Below are positions 12,594 through 24,846 of a DNA stretch of 64,000 bases, piece by piece. The stretch is from contig NC_081822.1 in the NCBI RefSeq assembly GCF_030704535.1, forward strand, positions 12,889,001-12,953,000. The letters are read 5' to 3'. The notes under the pieces are model-generated. The model saw nothing but the letters and a program-made list of their open reading frames with translations. It made no database searches and was not told the DNA's origin. How positions within the stretch are numbered: the stretch's first letter is position 1; each line of letters opens with the position of its first letter. Position numbers and translations under genes: made by a program. The stretch is from Vitis vinifera (lineage: Eukaryota; Streptophyta; Magnoliopsida; Vitales; Vitaceae).

Positions 12594-14201
12594 TAGCCTC
12601 CAATTCAACATCTAAAAATAATTGCAGCTCCCACCATTTGGTAACACAAATATAGTCCAAATAACTTATTTGATTATGTGATACACTGATCCATAATGTA
12701 GTGAAATACAACAGCAAGAAACGAAAAAACTGCACAACAAGAAGAAATGAAAAACTGCCCCAAAGTCACCAATCCACTCAAATAAATGAACTCAGATATG
12801 CCCTTCAGTAAATAGAAAAATCTTTGTGCAGCTCAAAGTCCTAAAACTGAAAAGCCCAAGCCAATTGACACTTCTAACAATTATAGATTTTCAATCCTTT
12901 TTCCAATGCAATTGGGCAGCAGATTGGTTTCAAATTGACCTAAAATAATATACAGGTCCGAACACAGCCCAAACCATTGCCAATCTAGACAGATAGGAAA
13001 TCCAGTACACATTAGTAGCAACATTGCCTCCTTTAGTCTAAAGCCCACTAACACACTAACTCTCTAACACTGAACACATATGAGTGCAATGTCATTAAAA
13101 ACTGGTAAAAGTTCAATTTCAAAAATCAATACATGAAAATGCTCCTATCACAGTAATCCAAAACCATATCCCATTATCCTATTCCCTGAGTATAATTTTG
13201 GCAGTTTCATATTTCAGAACCTAATTCAACTACAACCACAAATCCAAGCAGAAATCTTGGTTCTTCTATGAGAGTACTATATGATTTTGATCAGTTTTGG
13301 CATAGACTTTGAATCAACTGGAAAAAAAAAGAAGAGAGAATTTAAGTCCCAAACTAATACAGCTAAATGTACAATTATTCACTTCCCAATGTTAAAAGAA
13401 CTCTAACCTTAAAATTCCAAAACTAGAACTGATAATATGTAAGATCAAATTCACCACCACTCTATCAACACTATAATAAACTTGATGAAGGAAGCTCACT
13501 AACAGTATTATCATTATTATTATTAAAATCAATTATAGATTCTCATTCAGGTAAAATTGCAATTACCTTCTTGCGCTTTCCGGTAACCTTAATCCCACTT
13601 CGATCAGTCTTCCCAACATTGAAATCAACGGCTGTAACTCCTCCTTTCTCCGTAAGAGCGACGTGCGAAGGAGCCAAACCGATTACGCACAATCTTCTCA
13701 TCGCATGTCAAAGAAAACTTCCAAAATCAACTAATTTTTGTAAAAACGAATTATGCGAGAACAAAGATAAAGCTCAGAACTGTACCCATTGGCGTGGCGA
13801 TAAACGTACTGATCGTGTCCTGGCTTCATAAAATCTGGATGAACTCCATAAAAGCACAATCAGAACGGAGACGAAACTATTCACTGTTTGGTTGCCAAGA
13901 AAATGAATGGCAGAAAAAAAAATAATAATAATCCAAGTATCATTTTCTACGTTGAACTCAAGTAATCCACACAGGTGTAAAACCTGAAATTCAAATATTT
14001 TCGATTGTTTTTCCAACATTTTCTCAGCAATGAAACACACTAACCTGGAGCGAAATAGGAAACGAAGTTGGATTGAACAGCAGAAGGGGGAAAGAGTGGA
14101 AGATTGTGTACATCAGGTACCAGCAGTCTCTGCAACTCTTCTTCTTCTCCTCCTCCTCCTCCCGGATTGTTTGATTCGACGGCGTCACTGTGATCTTCCA
14201 T
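10788..14201 (-). CDS. ABITRAM (FAM206/Simiate) homologue
   Basis: Six exons on the minus strand, 14201-14045, 13834-13786, 13693-13567, 12454-12384, 12279-12207 and 10901-10788, join in frame to 196 residues; human ABITRAM has about 181. Recognition rests on aligned blocks: SYFAPDFMKPGHDQYVYRHANG, CVIGLAPSHVAL, VTGKRKK then NAQHF, LCKVCTND, CVKGNLLEVND and EGYIAIIMPK. These mirror human RYFTRWYKPD, CVITLAESHP, VSGKFKRGAQF, LCKICCSDG, CVRGRLMEVNE and EGYIAVVLPK. The animal protein is a small H-protein/biotinyl-like fold, found in nuclear speckles and reported to bind actin; the plant role is not known to me. Residues 13-21 are an acidic and Gly-rich low-complexity tract. Intron 5 is 1.3 kb. 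The short 3' exon begins exactly at ADREGY. Confidence 0.88.
12541..12592. repeat. (GA)n microsatellite
   Basis: About 52 bases of almost pure GA dinucleotide with one GGG interruption. It lies in intron 3 of the ABITRAM homologue (CT on the coding strand), roughly 90 bases before the acceptor of exon 4, near where a polypyrimidine tract acts. Confidence 0.95.
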
Positions 14202-14299
14202 TGGTATACAACGGTGATAAAGATTCTATGCCAGGGCTCTCGTGTCTCGATGAGTTCAGTGTTCAGACTTGCCTTTATACTGCTACTGGAAGAAACCGA

Positions 14300-16179
14300 A
14301 CGATTCAAAATGGGCCTCGATTCTGTGGCCCAGCTTTACAATTTGGTTGGTTTAGAGTTCGGGCCGTCCAAAAAGGGATCCACAGAATGCTCATATGGGA
14401 CGATACTTACAAGAAGTAGATTTCTCTCTTTTTTTTTTTTTGAAGCATTTTTTTCAAAGAGAAATGAGGCATAAAATCCGTTTAGTATTAATAATATTGT
14501 GTGGATGCATAAAAGATATTTTTGAGTTAATAAATGGAAAGAGAGACATGCTGCTCCCTCTTCTACACCTTTGACAACTAACAAGTGGAGGACTTATGTG
14601 GGTGATTTCACTCTAAAATATAGATAGAGGCTGGTCTGAGCGAGGATGATGGTAAGGTCAAGCCCTCTCCAATAACCAAATTAGTCATGGGTTTATAAGC
14701 AAAGATGAAACTAAATGAAAGTAACTTGTTGGTTGAATGATTGTTACATACTATTCCTCTTCAACTTCTTTGTTTTATTGCTCTAATCCAGGCACCATTA
14801 GTGTTTTGATAATGGTTGTAATGATGAACTTAAACCCTAACTACGTTATAGGGATCAATGAGCGACTCTTTTTGTTCCAAGTCAAAAGACATGGTATTAG
14901 GACTTGCATGTTTAATATAATGACTTGGGAGATTGATTTCTATGATCCTTAAATCTGGGATGAAATAAAAGGATATGGGTTTCCTTTTGGTCAGAGAAGA
15001 TTGGGAGGGCCTGAATATGCCAAGTAGTATCCCTCCTATGCCTTTGTCTAAGGGTGGTGATGATATAATGACCCCTCCTTTTGTTTTTTGTTCTCATTTC
15101 TACTGTTATTATTGTCTCTTGTTTGATCCCCTTCTCCAAATTGTGATTCTGTATTGCACCAAAGTATTTAGTAGAATGTTACCAAACTAATTCCCAATGC
15201 AAACTAAAATAGATAGGATTTCAACCTCATTATTTCTACTTCAAACATTCATCAAACACATTATGAATTTCATTTCCCATTGTTTTTAATTTACTTTGTC
15301 CTAGGCTTTTTTGTTTCACACCTTAGTATAATTTTTTAGCCATTCATAGTGGTGTTTTTACTTGCACAATCTATAGAATAATAAAAGGCATCTAACTTCT
15401 GGTACCTTCATTTCAGGAGCGCCAAATTCAAACCCCACCATCCACCAGGCTTAATCTCTCCTCCTCCTTTTTCATCTTCTCCATGGCCAGCTACAGTGCA
15501 AGTGATGAGGGGATAACTGGAAGGATGTTTCTGTGTTCTTTTTCTTCTTAAACGATTGTATATATGGAATAATCAAGGTCAATGAAACCATCTTGTCTTC
15601 TTTCTCGATCAACAAAAATGTACATTAATTTGAAGGAAACGCGAGGGTAATCGGAAATAATGAGTCCTACAGAGAGTCCATCTGACCTCTGCCTAACAAG
15701 TTAAAAGATAATTTAACTCCACCACGTGCATAAAATATACCTGTAGATGGGCACCTTTGTAGGATTGGTTATGACTGTCTGAAGCCAACTTCCTCCAGTA
15801 GCAGTTTAAGTACTCTTACAGGGGACAGTACAGTAAAGTTTTTCCAAAAAATCTTCCTTTTTTGTTGGAGCTCTAGCTTGCACTTATTTGATGTAGGAAC
15901 CAATATGCTTCTTTGGAGCTCTATCTGATGACTCCTTTCATGTACAGATCAAAAACTCAAAATGTCCTCCCATGTATAGATCAACATGAATTGACAGACG
16001 CTTCTAGAGTAAAATATCTAGACTCCCATTCTCGAGGTCATGAATAACTACCAACACTGGCATCCAGCAAGCAGCTCAGCACATGACATTAGAATACAAA
16101 GCTTGACCCAAGCTTCTGTCATCTTGCATGGTCGGAAGCTGTGAATATAATTCCCTCCAATTTGTGGTTCGGATTATTA
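14300..16179. other. intergenic, no gene seen
   Basis: Spacer between two minus-strand genes, so it holds the promoter of the ABITRAM homologue (left) and the 3' end of the PPR gene (right). Short open frames at 14737-15190 lack domains. Nothing else is recognised. Confidence 0.45.
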
Positions 16180-18315
16180 CTACTTGCCCACTCTGCTTCT
16201 GTCCAAAATTTGAAAATGAAATGGAGTTGAAGGATTCAATTCATTTAGTTGTTCAGCAGCCCATTTTCCCAACCTTGAGTGACCATGTTCACTGCAAGCA
16301 TTGAAGACTCTTGTCAACATTGCAACAGTGGGCTCAAATGGCATCCTCTTAATGAAATCCTCAAGCTCATCCATGAACCCATGCCTACCATACAGTTCAA
16401 TCATGGACTCATAATGCTCCAATCGAGGTATGATACAGTACTTGTTGCTCATTGAATTAAAATACTCAGTACCTAACCCAGCAAGACCCTCACAAATACA
16501 ACCAAGCAAAATACCCTGAAAGGTGATGTGGTCAGGCTTAACCCCTTCTTCCTCCATCAATCCAAACAGTCCAAGTACATCTCTACCCCTTCCATTGTGA
16601 CAACATCCCAAAATCATGGAGTTCCAAAGAATCAAATCCCGTGAAGGAGCCTCTTTAAAAACCTTGAGGGCATATTCAAGACATCGACATTTGGAATACA
16701 TGTCTACCAAAGCTCCTCTGGCAACAACATCTATCTCATAACCATTTCTAATCATAAACCCATGGATTTGTTTACCTTGCTCAAGCGCAAAAATATTTGC
16801 ACAAGCTGACAAAAGTGTACCAAGCGTAAATTTAGATGGCGTTGTCTCCCATTGCATCTCCCCAAAAATTGTCATAGCTTCTTCACTCAAGCCATGGCGA
16901 GCATGGCTAGTCAATAGAGCATTCCAAGAAATCCTATCTCGCCAATGACTCATCTGGTAGAACCAAAGTCTTGTGCTTCTCAAGTTCCCACATTTCCCAT
17001 ACATGTGAAGAAGTGCATTGCCAACAAAGAGATTGGAATAGAGACCATGCCTATAGATAAACCCATGAACCTGTTTTCCCGATTCAACATCTGAAAGACC
17101 AGCACACACATTTAGGATTAACCCAACAGTGACATGGTCAATGTCTTGAGTTGCTTTGCGCATCAGAAAAACAAATTCCAAAGCCTCTTCCCATTGGCAG
17201 AAATGTGTATACCCTGCTAACATTGCATTCCATGAGATTACACTCCTTTCTGGCATCTCATCGAAGAGCACTCTTGCCTCTCTTGTTTGCCCACTCATTG
17301 CATACCCCGACACAATTGAAGTCCAGGAGATCAAATTTTTTGAACTGGGCAGTTCAAAAATCCTACAAGCGCTCTCCAAATCCCCACATTTTGCATACAT
17401 ATCAATAAGAGAGCTAGAAACCACCTCATCCTCGTCATAACCAATCCTAATTGCAACTCCATGAATCTGAATCCCCTCCTGGAGTGCAGATATACTAGAA
17501 CAAGCAATAAGAGCATTGGAGAATGTAAAATTCAATGGCCTAATGTTTGCTCGGATCATCTTAAAAAACATAACAACTGCTTCCTTTTCATTACCCATCT
17601 CAAGATACCGCCTGACAATCACATTCCAGGAAATGGCATTTGGATTCTCAATTTCATCAAACATTCTACGTGCATCACTCATAACCCGACATTTCCCATA
17701 TATATCAACCAGAGAACTCCCCAAAATTACGTTCCAGCAAAAACCATATTTCACGATAAGCCCATGAATCTGCTTCGAAAGAAACAGTGCCAATACTGTA
17801 GCACAAGATCCAAGAACACTAGCAAACGTGATCTCATTAGCCCAAATCCCCAATCTATTCATCCTCGAGAACAACCACAACGCCTTCTCCGCACACCCAC
17901 CTTGCGCATAGGCCGTGATCATCGCATTCCACGAACCACCATCCCTTTGGGGCATTTCCTCAAACAGCTCCCTAGCATCATCCAAACAACTGCATTTTCC
18001 ATAGGTTTCAATCGCACGGTTCAAAAGAAAGATCGGCGGTGCAGGCGAGAAGGTAATCAAGTGGGATTCCACTTTACGGGCCTCAACGATTGCAAGATTG
18101 GAAGAACAAATCTGGAAAAGGCGAGCATAGAGTGAAAAGGGGAAGGGAACTGGGGAAGCAAAGAGGATGGATACGGCTTTTCGGAGGCGACCGGCGTTGA
18201 GGTGAGTAAGGACAGTTGTTGTGGTTAAGGCTTTGGAGTCGGTGGGTAGAGCTTTAGGCTTGTGGGTGTTGCGCTGAAGAAGTCGATTGAGTACAGAAGC
18301 TGCATTCACACCCAT
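16180..18315 (-). CDS. PLS-class pentatricopeptide repeat protein, probable At3g26540-like
   Basis: A single uninterrupted frame of 711 residues from ATG at 18315 (MGVNAASVLNRLL) to TAG. An upstream TTG codon extends the frame but is not a plausible start. Tandem repeats of the P, L and S types fill most of the protein, with signature phrases such as SWNAMITAYAQGG, SSLVDIYGKC, ISWNVIVRRYLEMG and LVDMYSKCR. The C-terminus has the 'EHYESMIELYGRHG...MPFEPT' block that leads into an E-type tail, without a DYW domain. Such proteins act in mitochondria or plastids in RNA editing or processing. The At3g26540 orthology is recalled, not searched. The frame is intact and intronless. Confidence 0.9.
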   Translation of the reverse strand: MGVNAASVLNRLLQRNTHKPKALPTDSKALTTTTVLTHLNAGRLRKAVSILFASPVPFPFSLYARLFQICSSNLAIVEARKVESHLITFSPAPPIFLLNRAIETYGKCSCLDDARELFEEMPQRDGGSWNAMITAYAQGGCAEKALWLFSRMNRLGIWANEITFASVLGSCATVLALFLSKQIHGLIVKYGFCWNVILGSSLVDIYGKCRVMSDARRMFDEIENPNAISWNVIVRRYLEMGNEKEAVVMFFKMIRANIRPLNFTFSNALIACSSISALQEGIQIHGVAIRIGYDEDEVVSSSLIDMYAKCGDLESACRIFELPSSKNLISWTSIVSGYAMSGQTREARVLFDEMPERSVISWNAMLAGYTHFCQWEEALEFVFLMRKATQDIDHVTVGLILNVCAGLSDVESGKQVHGFIYRHGLYSNLFVGNALLHMYGKCGNLRSTRLWFYQMSHWRDRISWNALLTSHARHGLSEEAMTIFGEMQWETTPSKFTLGTLLSACANIFALEQGKQIHGFMIRNGYEIDVVARGALVDMYSKCRCLEYALKVFKEAPSRDLILWNSMILGCCHNGRGRDVLGLFGLMEEEGVKPDHITFQGILLGCICEGLAGLGTEYFNSMSNKYCIIPRLEHYESMIELYGRHGFMDELEDFIKRMPFEPTVAMLTRVFNACSEHGHSRLGKWAAEQLNELNPSTPFHFQILDRSRVGK

Positions 18316-19027
18316 GTAATGTAACAGATCCAATGTTTTCAAAATTCAAACACTGGACCGTTATATACTGGACGGAAAAGACACAATGGATTTTATACTA
18401 CTTTGCTTTTTCTGCCACGTGTATGGTCTATGATTATTTTGGGCTGGTGGGCCCTCATGTAAGCTCCAGCCCGGGGCTTTGAAGCTCGATTGAAGCCTGA
18501 ATATTATAATTAATAAATGATTGAGTTTATTCCTTAAATATTTCGTAAAGATAAAAATATCGATAATTATAAATATATTGATAATTTATTTTACAAATAT
18601 ATTAGATATATAAAAGATATATTAATAAATATTTTAACACAATAAAAAAAAATTAATAATATTAAATAAAAACTCTAAAATATTATAGAAGAAATAAAAA
18701 ATAGACATTTAAAAATTTCTTTTTTTTAAAATTGATATATATAATATGTCATATTTATAATAATTCCTCTATGACAATAAAAAAATATAAAAATTTTATA
18801 AATATACATTTATTATTAAGTTGTATTATATATTATTTTATAATAATATTATGATAACATGTATAATTTTAAAATATATTTAATATTAAAATTATTATCC
18901 ATTTTAATTTAAATGTATTCAATATATATATTTTAAATATTCATATATTTTTTATATTTAGTAAATATATAGAATATATTAAAAACACTTATTAAGAAAA
19001 ATATGTTTTTATATAATAAATTAAATC
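18316..19027. other. intergenic, no gene seen
   Basis: 5' region of the minus-strand PPR gene, then very AT-rich sequence up to the solo LTR. No feature recognised. Confidence 0.4.
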
Positions 19028-19032
19028 AAATG

Positions 19033-20305
19033 TGTTAGAAAAATTAGGCTAATCCAACATATATTAATCACCCTAGAGGGAGGATGAATAGAGTGATGGT
19101 CTCTTTTTGCAAATTTAAATTATGTGAATGTGAGAGACAAATATATGCAAGTATATAATAAAACAATATACAGATAATTGCATATAAACTAAAAGAGTAA
19201 GAAATAGAGAATGCAAACACAAGATTTTATAGTGGTTTGGCGCAACCCGGCCTACATCTACTCTCCTCTAACTTCAATTTCAAATTTGAGGTTCCACTAA
19301 TTCAAGACTTCTAAATCAAGCCTTCAAGCAATACAATTGGATTATAATTCCAATCCACCATCTTGGACTTTTGGCTGTAAGCACCATTTACAATCCTCAA
19401 GAGATATCTCACTCTTGAACAACTTCTCAAGTGATACTCCACACTTGAGAAACTTCCTCTCAAAGATTTATAAATAAATGATCTCACAAAATCCTAGTAC
19501 AAAAACTTTAAGATCAAATGATACAAGAAAACTATGATTGAAAGGTGCATTAATGATATGCAAGTTTTAAAACAATGGTGCACTTAAAACACTATTTCAA
19601 GGCTCAAATATATTCAATAAAGGTTTGGGAAGATTGAGCTCTTAAACAATAAAGATTTGAAGTCTTTTTATAGAGGAAAAATGTCAAACTAGCTGTTGGG
19701 GGTTCGACTGATTGACTAGTTATTAGCATTTAATACTTAGCAGGTAACCATTAGACATCGATCAGACCTTGATCGGTTGAGGTGTGGGTCAATCGGTTCC
19801 TCATCCGGTTGAACAACCATTCTGGAAGAGAGAGAAGATTTTTTGCAACCCTCGATCGTTTGAGCTGGCGGTCGACCGGTTCCTCATCCGGTTCAACCGG
19901 TTGAGCCATTTTTGGCTTAACAACCAACTTTTTCAACTTAAAACATTTTAAACAAGTTTGAAAACATTTGACACAAGGTCTTAGTTGAAAACATGAAATC
20001 GTCCAATTTTAAAATATTTAAAACAAAATAACTCGTTGATGATTTTGGTGCATAAGTAAAGAATGTAATGCATGAAAATCCTAGTGCACCAACAACCTTA
20101 CAAAAAGATTTTATGAAGCTTGGGTCTTGAAAAACACTTCTCTTTGAGGTAGTCTTTTTCTTCATGATTTCTCATTGACTTGATTTGTCTTTGTGATTGC
20201 CACTTTGAAAATCGTCTTGCCTAATCACACTTGAAATATAATCATTAGTTTTAAACCTTGTTTTGTTGTCACCAAAATCGAGATTAACCAAACCTTGGTT
20301 TCACA
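19033..20305. mobile_element. solo LTR of an LTR retrotransposon (fossil)
   Basis: The 1,273-bp unit starts TGTTAG and ends TTTCACA, so it has TG..CA ends. It is flanked by identical 5-bp duplications AAATG at 19028-19032 and 20306-20310. A TATA-like 'CTTTTTATAGAGG' and repeated 'CGGTTCCTCATCCGGTT' phrases are inside, as in plant LTRs. No internal protein region is present, so this is a recombination relic. Family is probably Ty1/copia, but this is uncertain. Confidence 0.7.
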
Positions 20306-20310
20306 AAATG

Positions 20311-23300
20311 TAAAAATAAAATAATTAGACTTAATAATTTTAATAATTGAAAAATAAAAAGTCAATCAAATATCTGAAATATCAATGAATATCAATTGAA
20401 ACCCAAAAAAAATCGAAAAATCAGTAAAATATCTGGAAATATCGATTGATGAATTTTTTATGGGGATCCACATATATTAAATATACCAAAGATATGTGGG
20501 TAATATATCCAAATATTTTAAACCTTTTGAACATAGAAACTTCTAGTTTTTTTTATTAAAACTAATAATAATAATAATAATAATAATAATCTCCTTCTTA
20601 TTTATTTTCTTAGCTGTTAAATTAAATAAAAGAGATTTTTGTGTGAGATTATGACCTTTGCCTTGACTTGTGGGCAACAACACATACATGCTATCAAACA
20701 AATGTATATTACCCGAGTTGTCTTAATGATGAAGGTAAGAAAAAATTAAATAATCATTAACAATTGGATTATGTGATTAGAAGATGAAGTGTTAGGTCAA
20801 TTTCTCATTATATTATGAAACAAATTACTAGTGACAAGGACATTTTTCTTTATTTTTAAGAGTTCATTGGATTTATCCATGGAAAATGTGACACTTAAAA
20901 TATTGGGTGGTGGGGGACAACTTTTTTTTTATTACAAATTCATGAATATTAAATTTTGGCATACCTTTGATTTTTTTTTTTTTTTTTTTTATGATATGGG
21001 AGAAGCCAATACCAATAATTAAAATAACAAAATGCCTTTAAAACACATCTAGAACATGATACTAAGTCCTAGTGGGCAACTGATTTTGACCATAGTTTTC
21101 TGTTATAAGAAGGAAAGAAAAAAAAAAGACAAGAAAACACTTTTAATAATTAAAAAATTATTTTTTGTTTTTAAGAATAGAAAATAAGATGTTTTCAAAA
21201 AATAATTTTTAGTTGTTTTCACTTATTTTAAAGACTGTTTTAAAAACTAATTATACAATCATGTAGAATTATTAAAATAAAATATTAGATATAAAAATTA
21301 TTTTTAAATACACATTTTAAAATGTGGTTAATTTCATGTACCTCCTTTGAGGTTTTGGCTAAATATGCTTAGCTTCTATTATTTAATTAATGGAGTTAGT
21401 TGTATTTACTTAAAACCTTAAGAGAGGTAAATTAAATCGACCCATAAAAAATTAAGAATATATTAAAAATATTTTAGATTGCTTATTAAGAGCCTATTTG
21501 ATAACTGTTTTTTTAAAATAATTTTAAAAAATAGTTTTTGAAAACATTTTTTTAAAACTAGTTTATGATTTTTGTAGAATAAAAGTTTGTTTGAAAACCT
21601 AAAATATTTTTAACATGTTTTTAATATTTTAAATCATTCTACATGTATATATAATTATTTTTTTTAAAATAAAACAATCCTTAAAAAAACAAGTGAAAAT
21701 AATAAAAAATAACTAAAAGATGTTATCTAAAATAATTTTGGGTTGTCAAATCGTAATTTTTTATATTTTTGTTTTTGAGAATAAAAAACTATTTTAATAA
21801 GCAATTTCCAAACTGCCCTTAAAATCCTGTTATTAAAAACTGTTTTAAAAAATAGTTACACAACAAAGTCTAAATAACTTTTTATTCTCCAATAATTTTC
21901 ATGTGTTGGACCAAATTTTTATTAGGAAAGTTAAAACCCTAGAAGCAATGGATGAATAGCAGTCCTAGTCAAGCTTTCAAGTCAATAAAAAATAATTTAT
22001 AATTAATTATTGAGACTAAGACTTGATTGGGCAAATTAATTTACCCTCAATAATTGTACCTTACCAATGATATATAATCTAAAAGAAAAGGGCTTTTGCA
22101 AGATGTTCAATGAGAGGGTACATGAATATTAATCACCACCCATGAATGATCTAAGTAATCTTTTAGTGGTACAAATCTCCTCTACTTTACCTTTATTTAA
22201 AAAAAGGGGAAAGAAAAAGAGGACGTGGACATTGACCTAATCAACAAAATCACGCTTGGAGATTACTGTGGCAGTTAAAATATATATAAAAATAAAAGCT
22301 GAACAAAAATAAAGGGCTCACGCGTGTCTGCTTTGGCTTTGGCTTTTCCAGGTGTCGGTAGTTTGCCACCTTATGATGACTAAGATCCATATTTATGATA
22401 CAGAAATGACACATCATTCTAGAACACTCTTATATGATATCATGATTAGGACGTCATTTTTATGGATAGTCCGCTCCTCTATTTTAATTGTTGTTTCTCT
22501 ATTTATGGAAATTACAAATTTCACTCGATGGGCAAGTTTTGATGTCTCCTTGATTTTTGTTTTTTAAAAACATAAAATAATAATAATAATAATAATAATA
22601 TTAATACTTTCTATATAAAGTATAATAATACTTCTATCAAAAGTACGGACTTGACTTGTATTTTAAAAATTTATTTTTTAAAATTTTTTGAAATTTAAAT
22701 TTCTTAAAATAATTTTTAAAAGTGATAAGTTTTTACATAAGAATAAAAGAGTTGTCACGTTCAAAAAAATTTTAAATTTAAGAAAGCAACACATGATATT
22801 CCATTTTATATAAAGATAAAATTTATGATACTATATAAGTATAAGTTTTTTTTTTTTAATAATATAGAAGTTTTAAGACAAATCCTTTTGGTATAAAGAG
22901 AATAATATCTATGAATTGTTACAAATGGTATGATCTTAACTCTGGTATGTAAATTTGGTTGATCCTATACGAGGTGTTTCTTTATTTGGCCCTCCAATTC
23001 TTTGAGGTTAGACACCGAGCAAATAATATCTACATAGTTAGGTGCTTGTCTATTTGATCACACAGTCCCATGAGATTGACATCAAACATATAATATCTAC
23101 ATAATTGAGTGTGAATTATTATAATTTTTATTTTTTTATATTTTTTAATTTTAATAAAATATTTTAAAAAATATAAGGTGATTTTGATTTCAATTTCAAC
23201 TATCAATAAAAGTAAAAACAAATCAGAAAGTTAATTATCTTTAAAAACATTTTTAAATATTTTAAAACTTAAGAAAATGAAAGAAATTCCACTTTCTTAA

Positions 23301-24690
23301 ATTTTGAACAAAGTTTTTAAAAATAAAAGGTAAATCTATATATTTTTTATATATAAGATTTTTTACTTTTTTTAATAAAAATTTCCATTTTTGAAAAATA
23401 AAAAATAAAAAGTAAATTTCTACCCATCATTTTAATCAAGCATTTCCATTTTGGTAATTTAAGAAAGGGTGACCATTATAAATTAATTGCATAATAGGAA
23501 TAAAATTTATGTTTTATTTTAGGAAATAAGGAACAAAAAAGAGAAAGATATAGGGAAAAAAAAACCATAAAATAAGAACCTAAATTTTAAAAATTTAAAT
23601 ATAATAAATTTATTTAAAAATAATTAGGATTTTGTATAATTTTTAGTGAGAGAACTTGTAGTATTTAGCTTTAAAATAAAAGATAAGAACGTAGCCCGTG
23701 ATTCAGAGAGTTTGCTATTGCTTTGCCTCCAAGGGAGGGTAGTAAGACTGAATTATGAAATCCTGGATGTCAATGGTTTCCGTTTCATTTGGAACTACCC
23801 AGCTATGGGGAGATCATAGCTTGGATGAATCATTTGTTGACTCTACGCTTCCAATCTCCAACTAATCCAATTTTGATTTTGCCTCTACGGTCAAACGTTT
23901 TCGTCATCACCTCTTGTTTTTCCAGCATCAAATGCTCAGCTTCATCGTCACCCCAAACAATAAGGGTCTGGCCTGTGACGCCTGTCCGCCTTTGAAATTT
24001 TATGGACATAGTAAAAATACGGTAAATACTAAATACCCATTCACCAAGATCGACGTTTCGTCACAGCCACGGATCCTGGAAATTGGTGTGGATGCCTTTG
24101 CTTCCATGATACCACAACCATTCTTGGCCAGCAAGCCATGTGTCTTGCCATTCCAAGCAACATGTCCCCATCCTTGAGAGTGGTTACGAGTCCTCTCAAG
24201 TTTGTGACAGTAAGTGCCATAACAACTCCTTAGCCATGATTGTGCCTTTAATTGTACTAATACTTGGCTTTCAATGATGGCATCAAAGTTCTGCGGCCTA
24301 GTGAGCCTTGTCCCTCCGGTCTCCACATCGGGCAATGGCAGTAAAGCTGGAATGCTGGCCTAACAAAATGTGACTTATCAAGCAACACCCACCTTTGATT
24401 AAATGATTAAATGTTTATGACTTATCAATATGGTATTGATGGAAGTTTTTTGAGTAATGTTTGTCATTTGGTGAACCCACGTGTAGGGGAAGGGGAAGGG
24501 GAAGACTTGAGACGTTTTCAGCTAGAAGAAGAGAATTGGGGGAATGAAAAGGGACAGGCTGGTCTTTTGCTGCCATGGAAAATAAGGAGAGAGACAAAAA
24601 TGAGGAAAACGGGCCTACGTCCACCCATCTAGAAAGCCTTGACTTTTATGAGCCTAACAGCTCCCCCCTCCCGCATAAGGCACCATTAAA
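20311..24690. other. intergenic, repeat-rich, no confident gene
   Basis: AT-rich spacer with AAT microsatellites near 20563-20591 and 22577-22601, and one miniature transposon at about 21489-21825. 23690-24400 has gene-like base composition and contains a minus-strand open frame of 111 codons (24000-24335) without a family I recognise; see findings. Confidence 0.45.
21489..21825. mobile_element. MITE-like element (family C)
   Basis: Starts GAGCCTATTTGATAACTG and ends with CAATTTCCAAACTGCCC, which read as imperfect terminal inverted repeats (GCCTATTTGATAACTG against GGGCAGTTTGGAAATTG). Flanks share TTAA-like bases, a possible target duplication. The interior is A/T-run rich and non-coding. 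Similar 'AACTGTTTT' phrases recur just after it, so a second decayed copy is possible. Confidence 0.5.
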
Positions 24691-24846
24691 ACTTTGTTAG
24701 AGGAAAATGACGGGGAACAAAGAAGCGGTGATGATATTGCCACCACACCACACAAGCCACGTTCACCATTTCCTTCCCCCGCTCCTCCACTGAATTTCCC
24801 CACACAATATTCCAAAAAGGGGGCCAAAAAAAAAAAAGAAGGAACC

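Noticed and set aside
14024-14308. 94-codon minus-strand frame at the ABITRAM start
   Set aside because: A different frame over exon 1; the exon 1 frame that continues the homology starts at the ATG at 14201.
17461-18135. 224-codon plus-strand open frame
   Set aside because: It is the antisense shadow of the intact PPR gene and shows no domain of its own.
24694-24846. Longer N-terminus for the Ser/Lys-rich protein
   Set aside because: The extension begins at TTG and has no ATG; its poly-Lys run comes from an A-rich stretch that looks like leader sequence.
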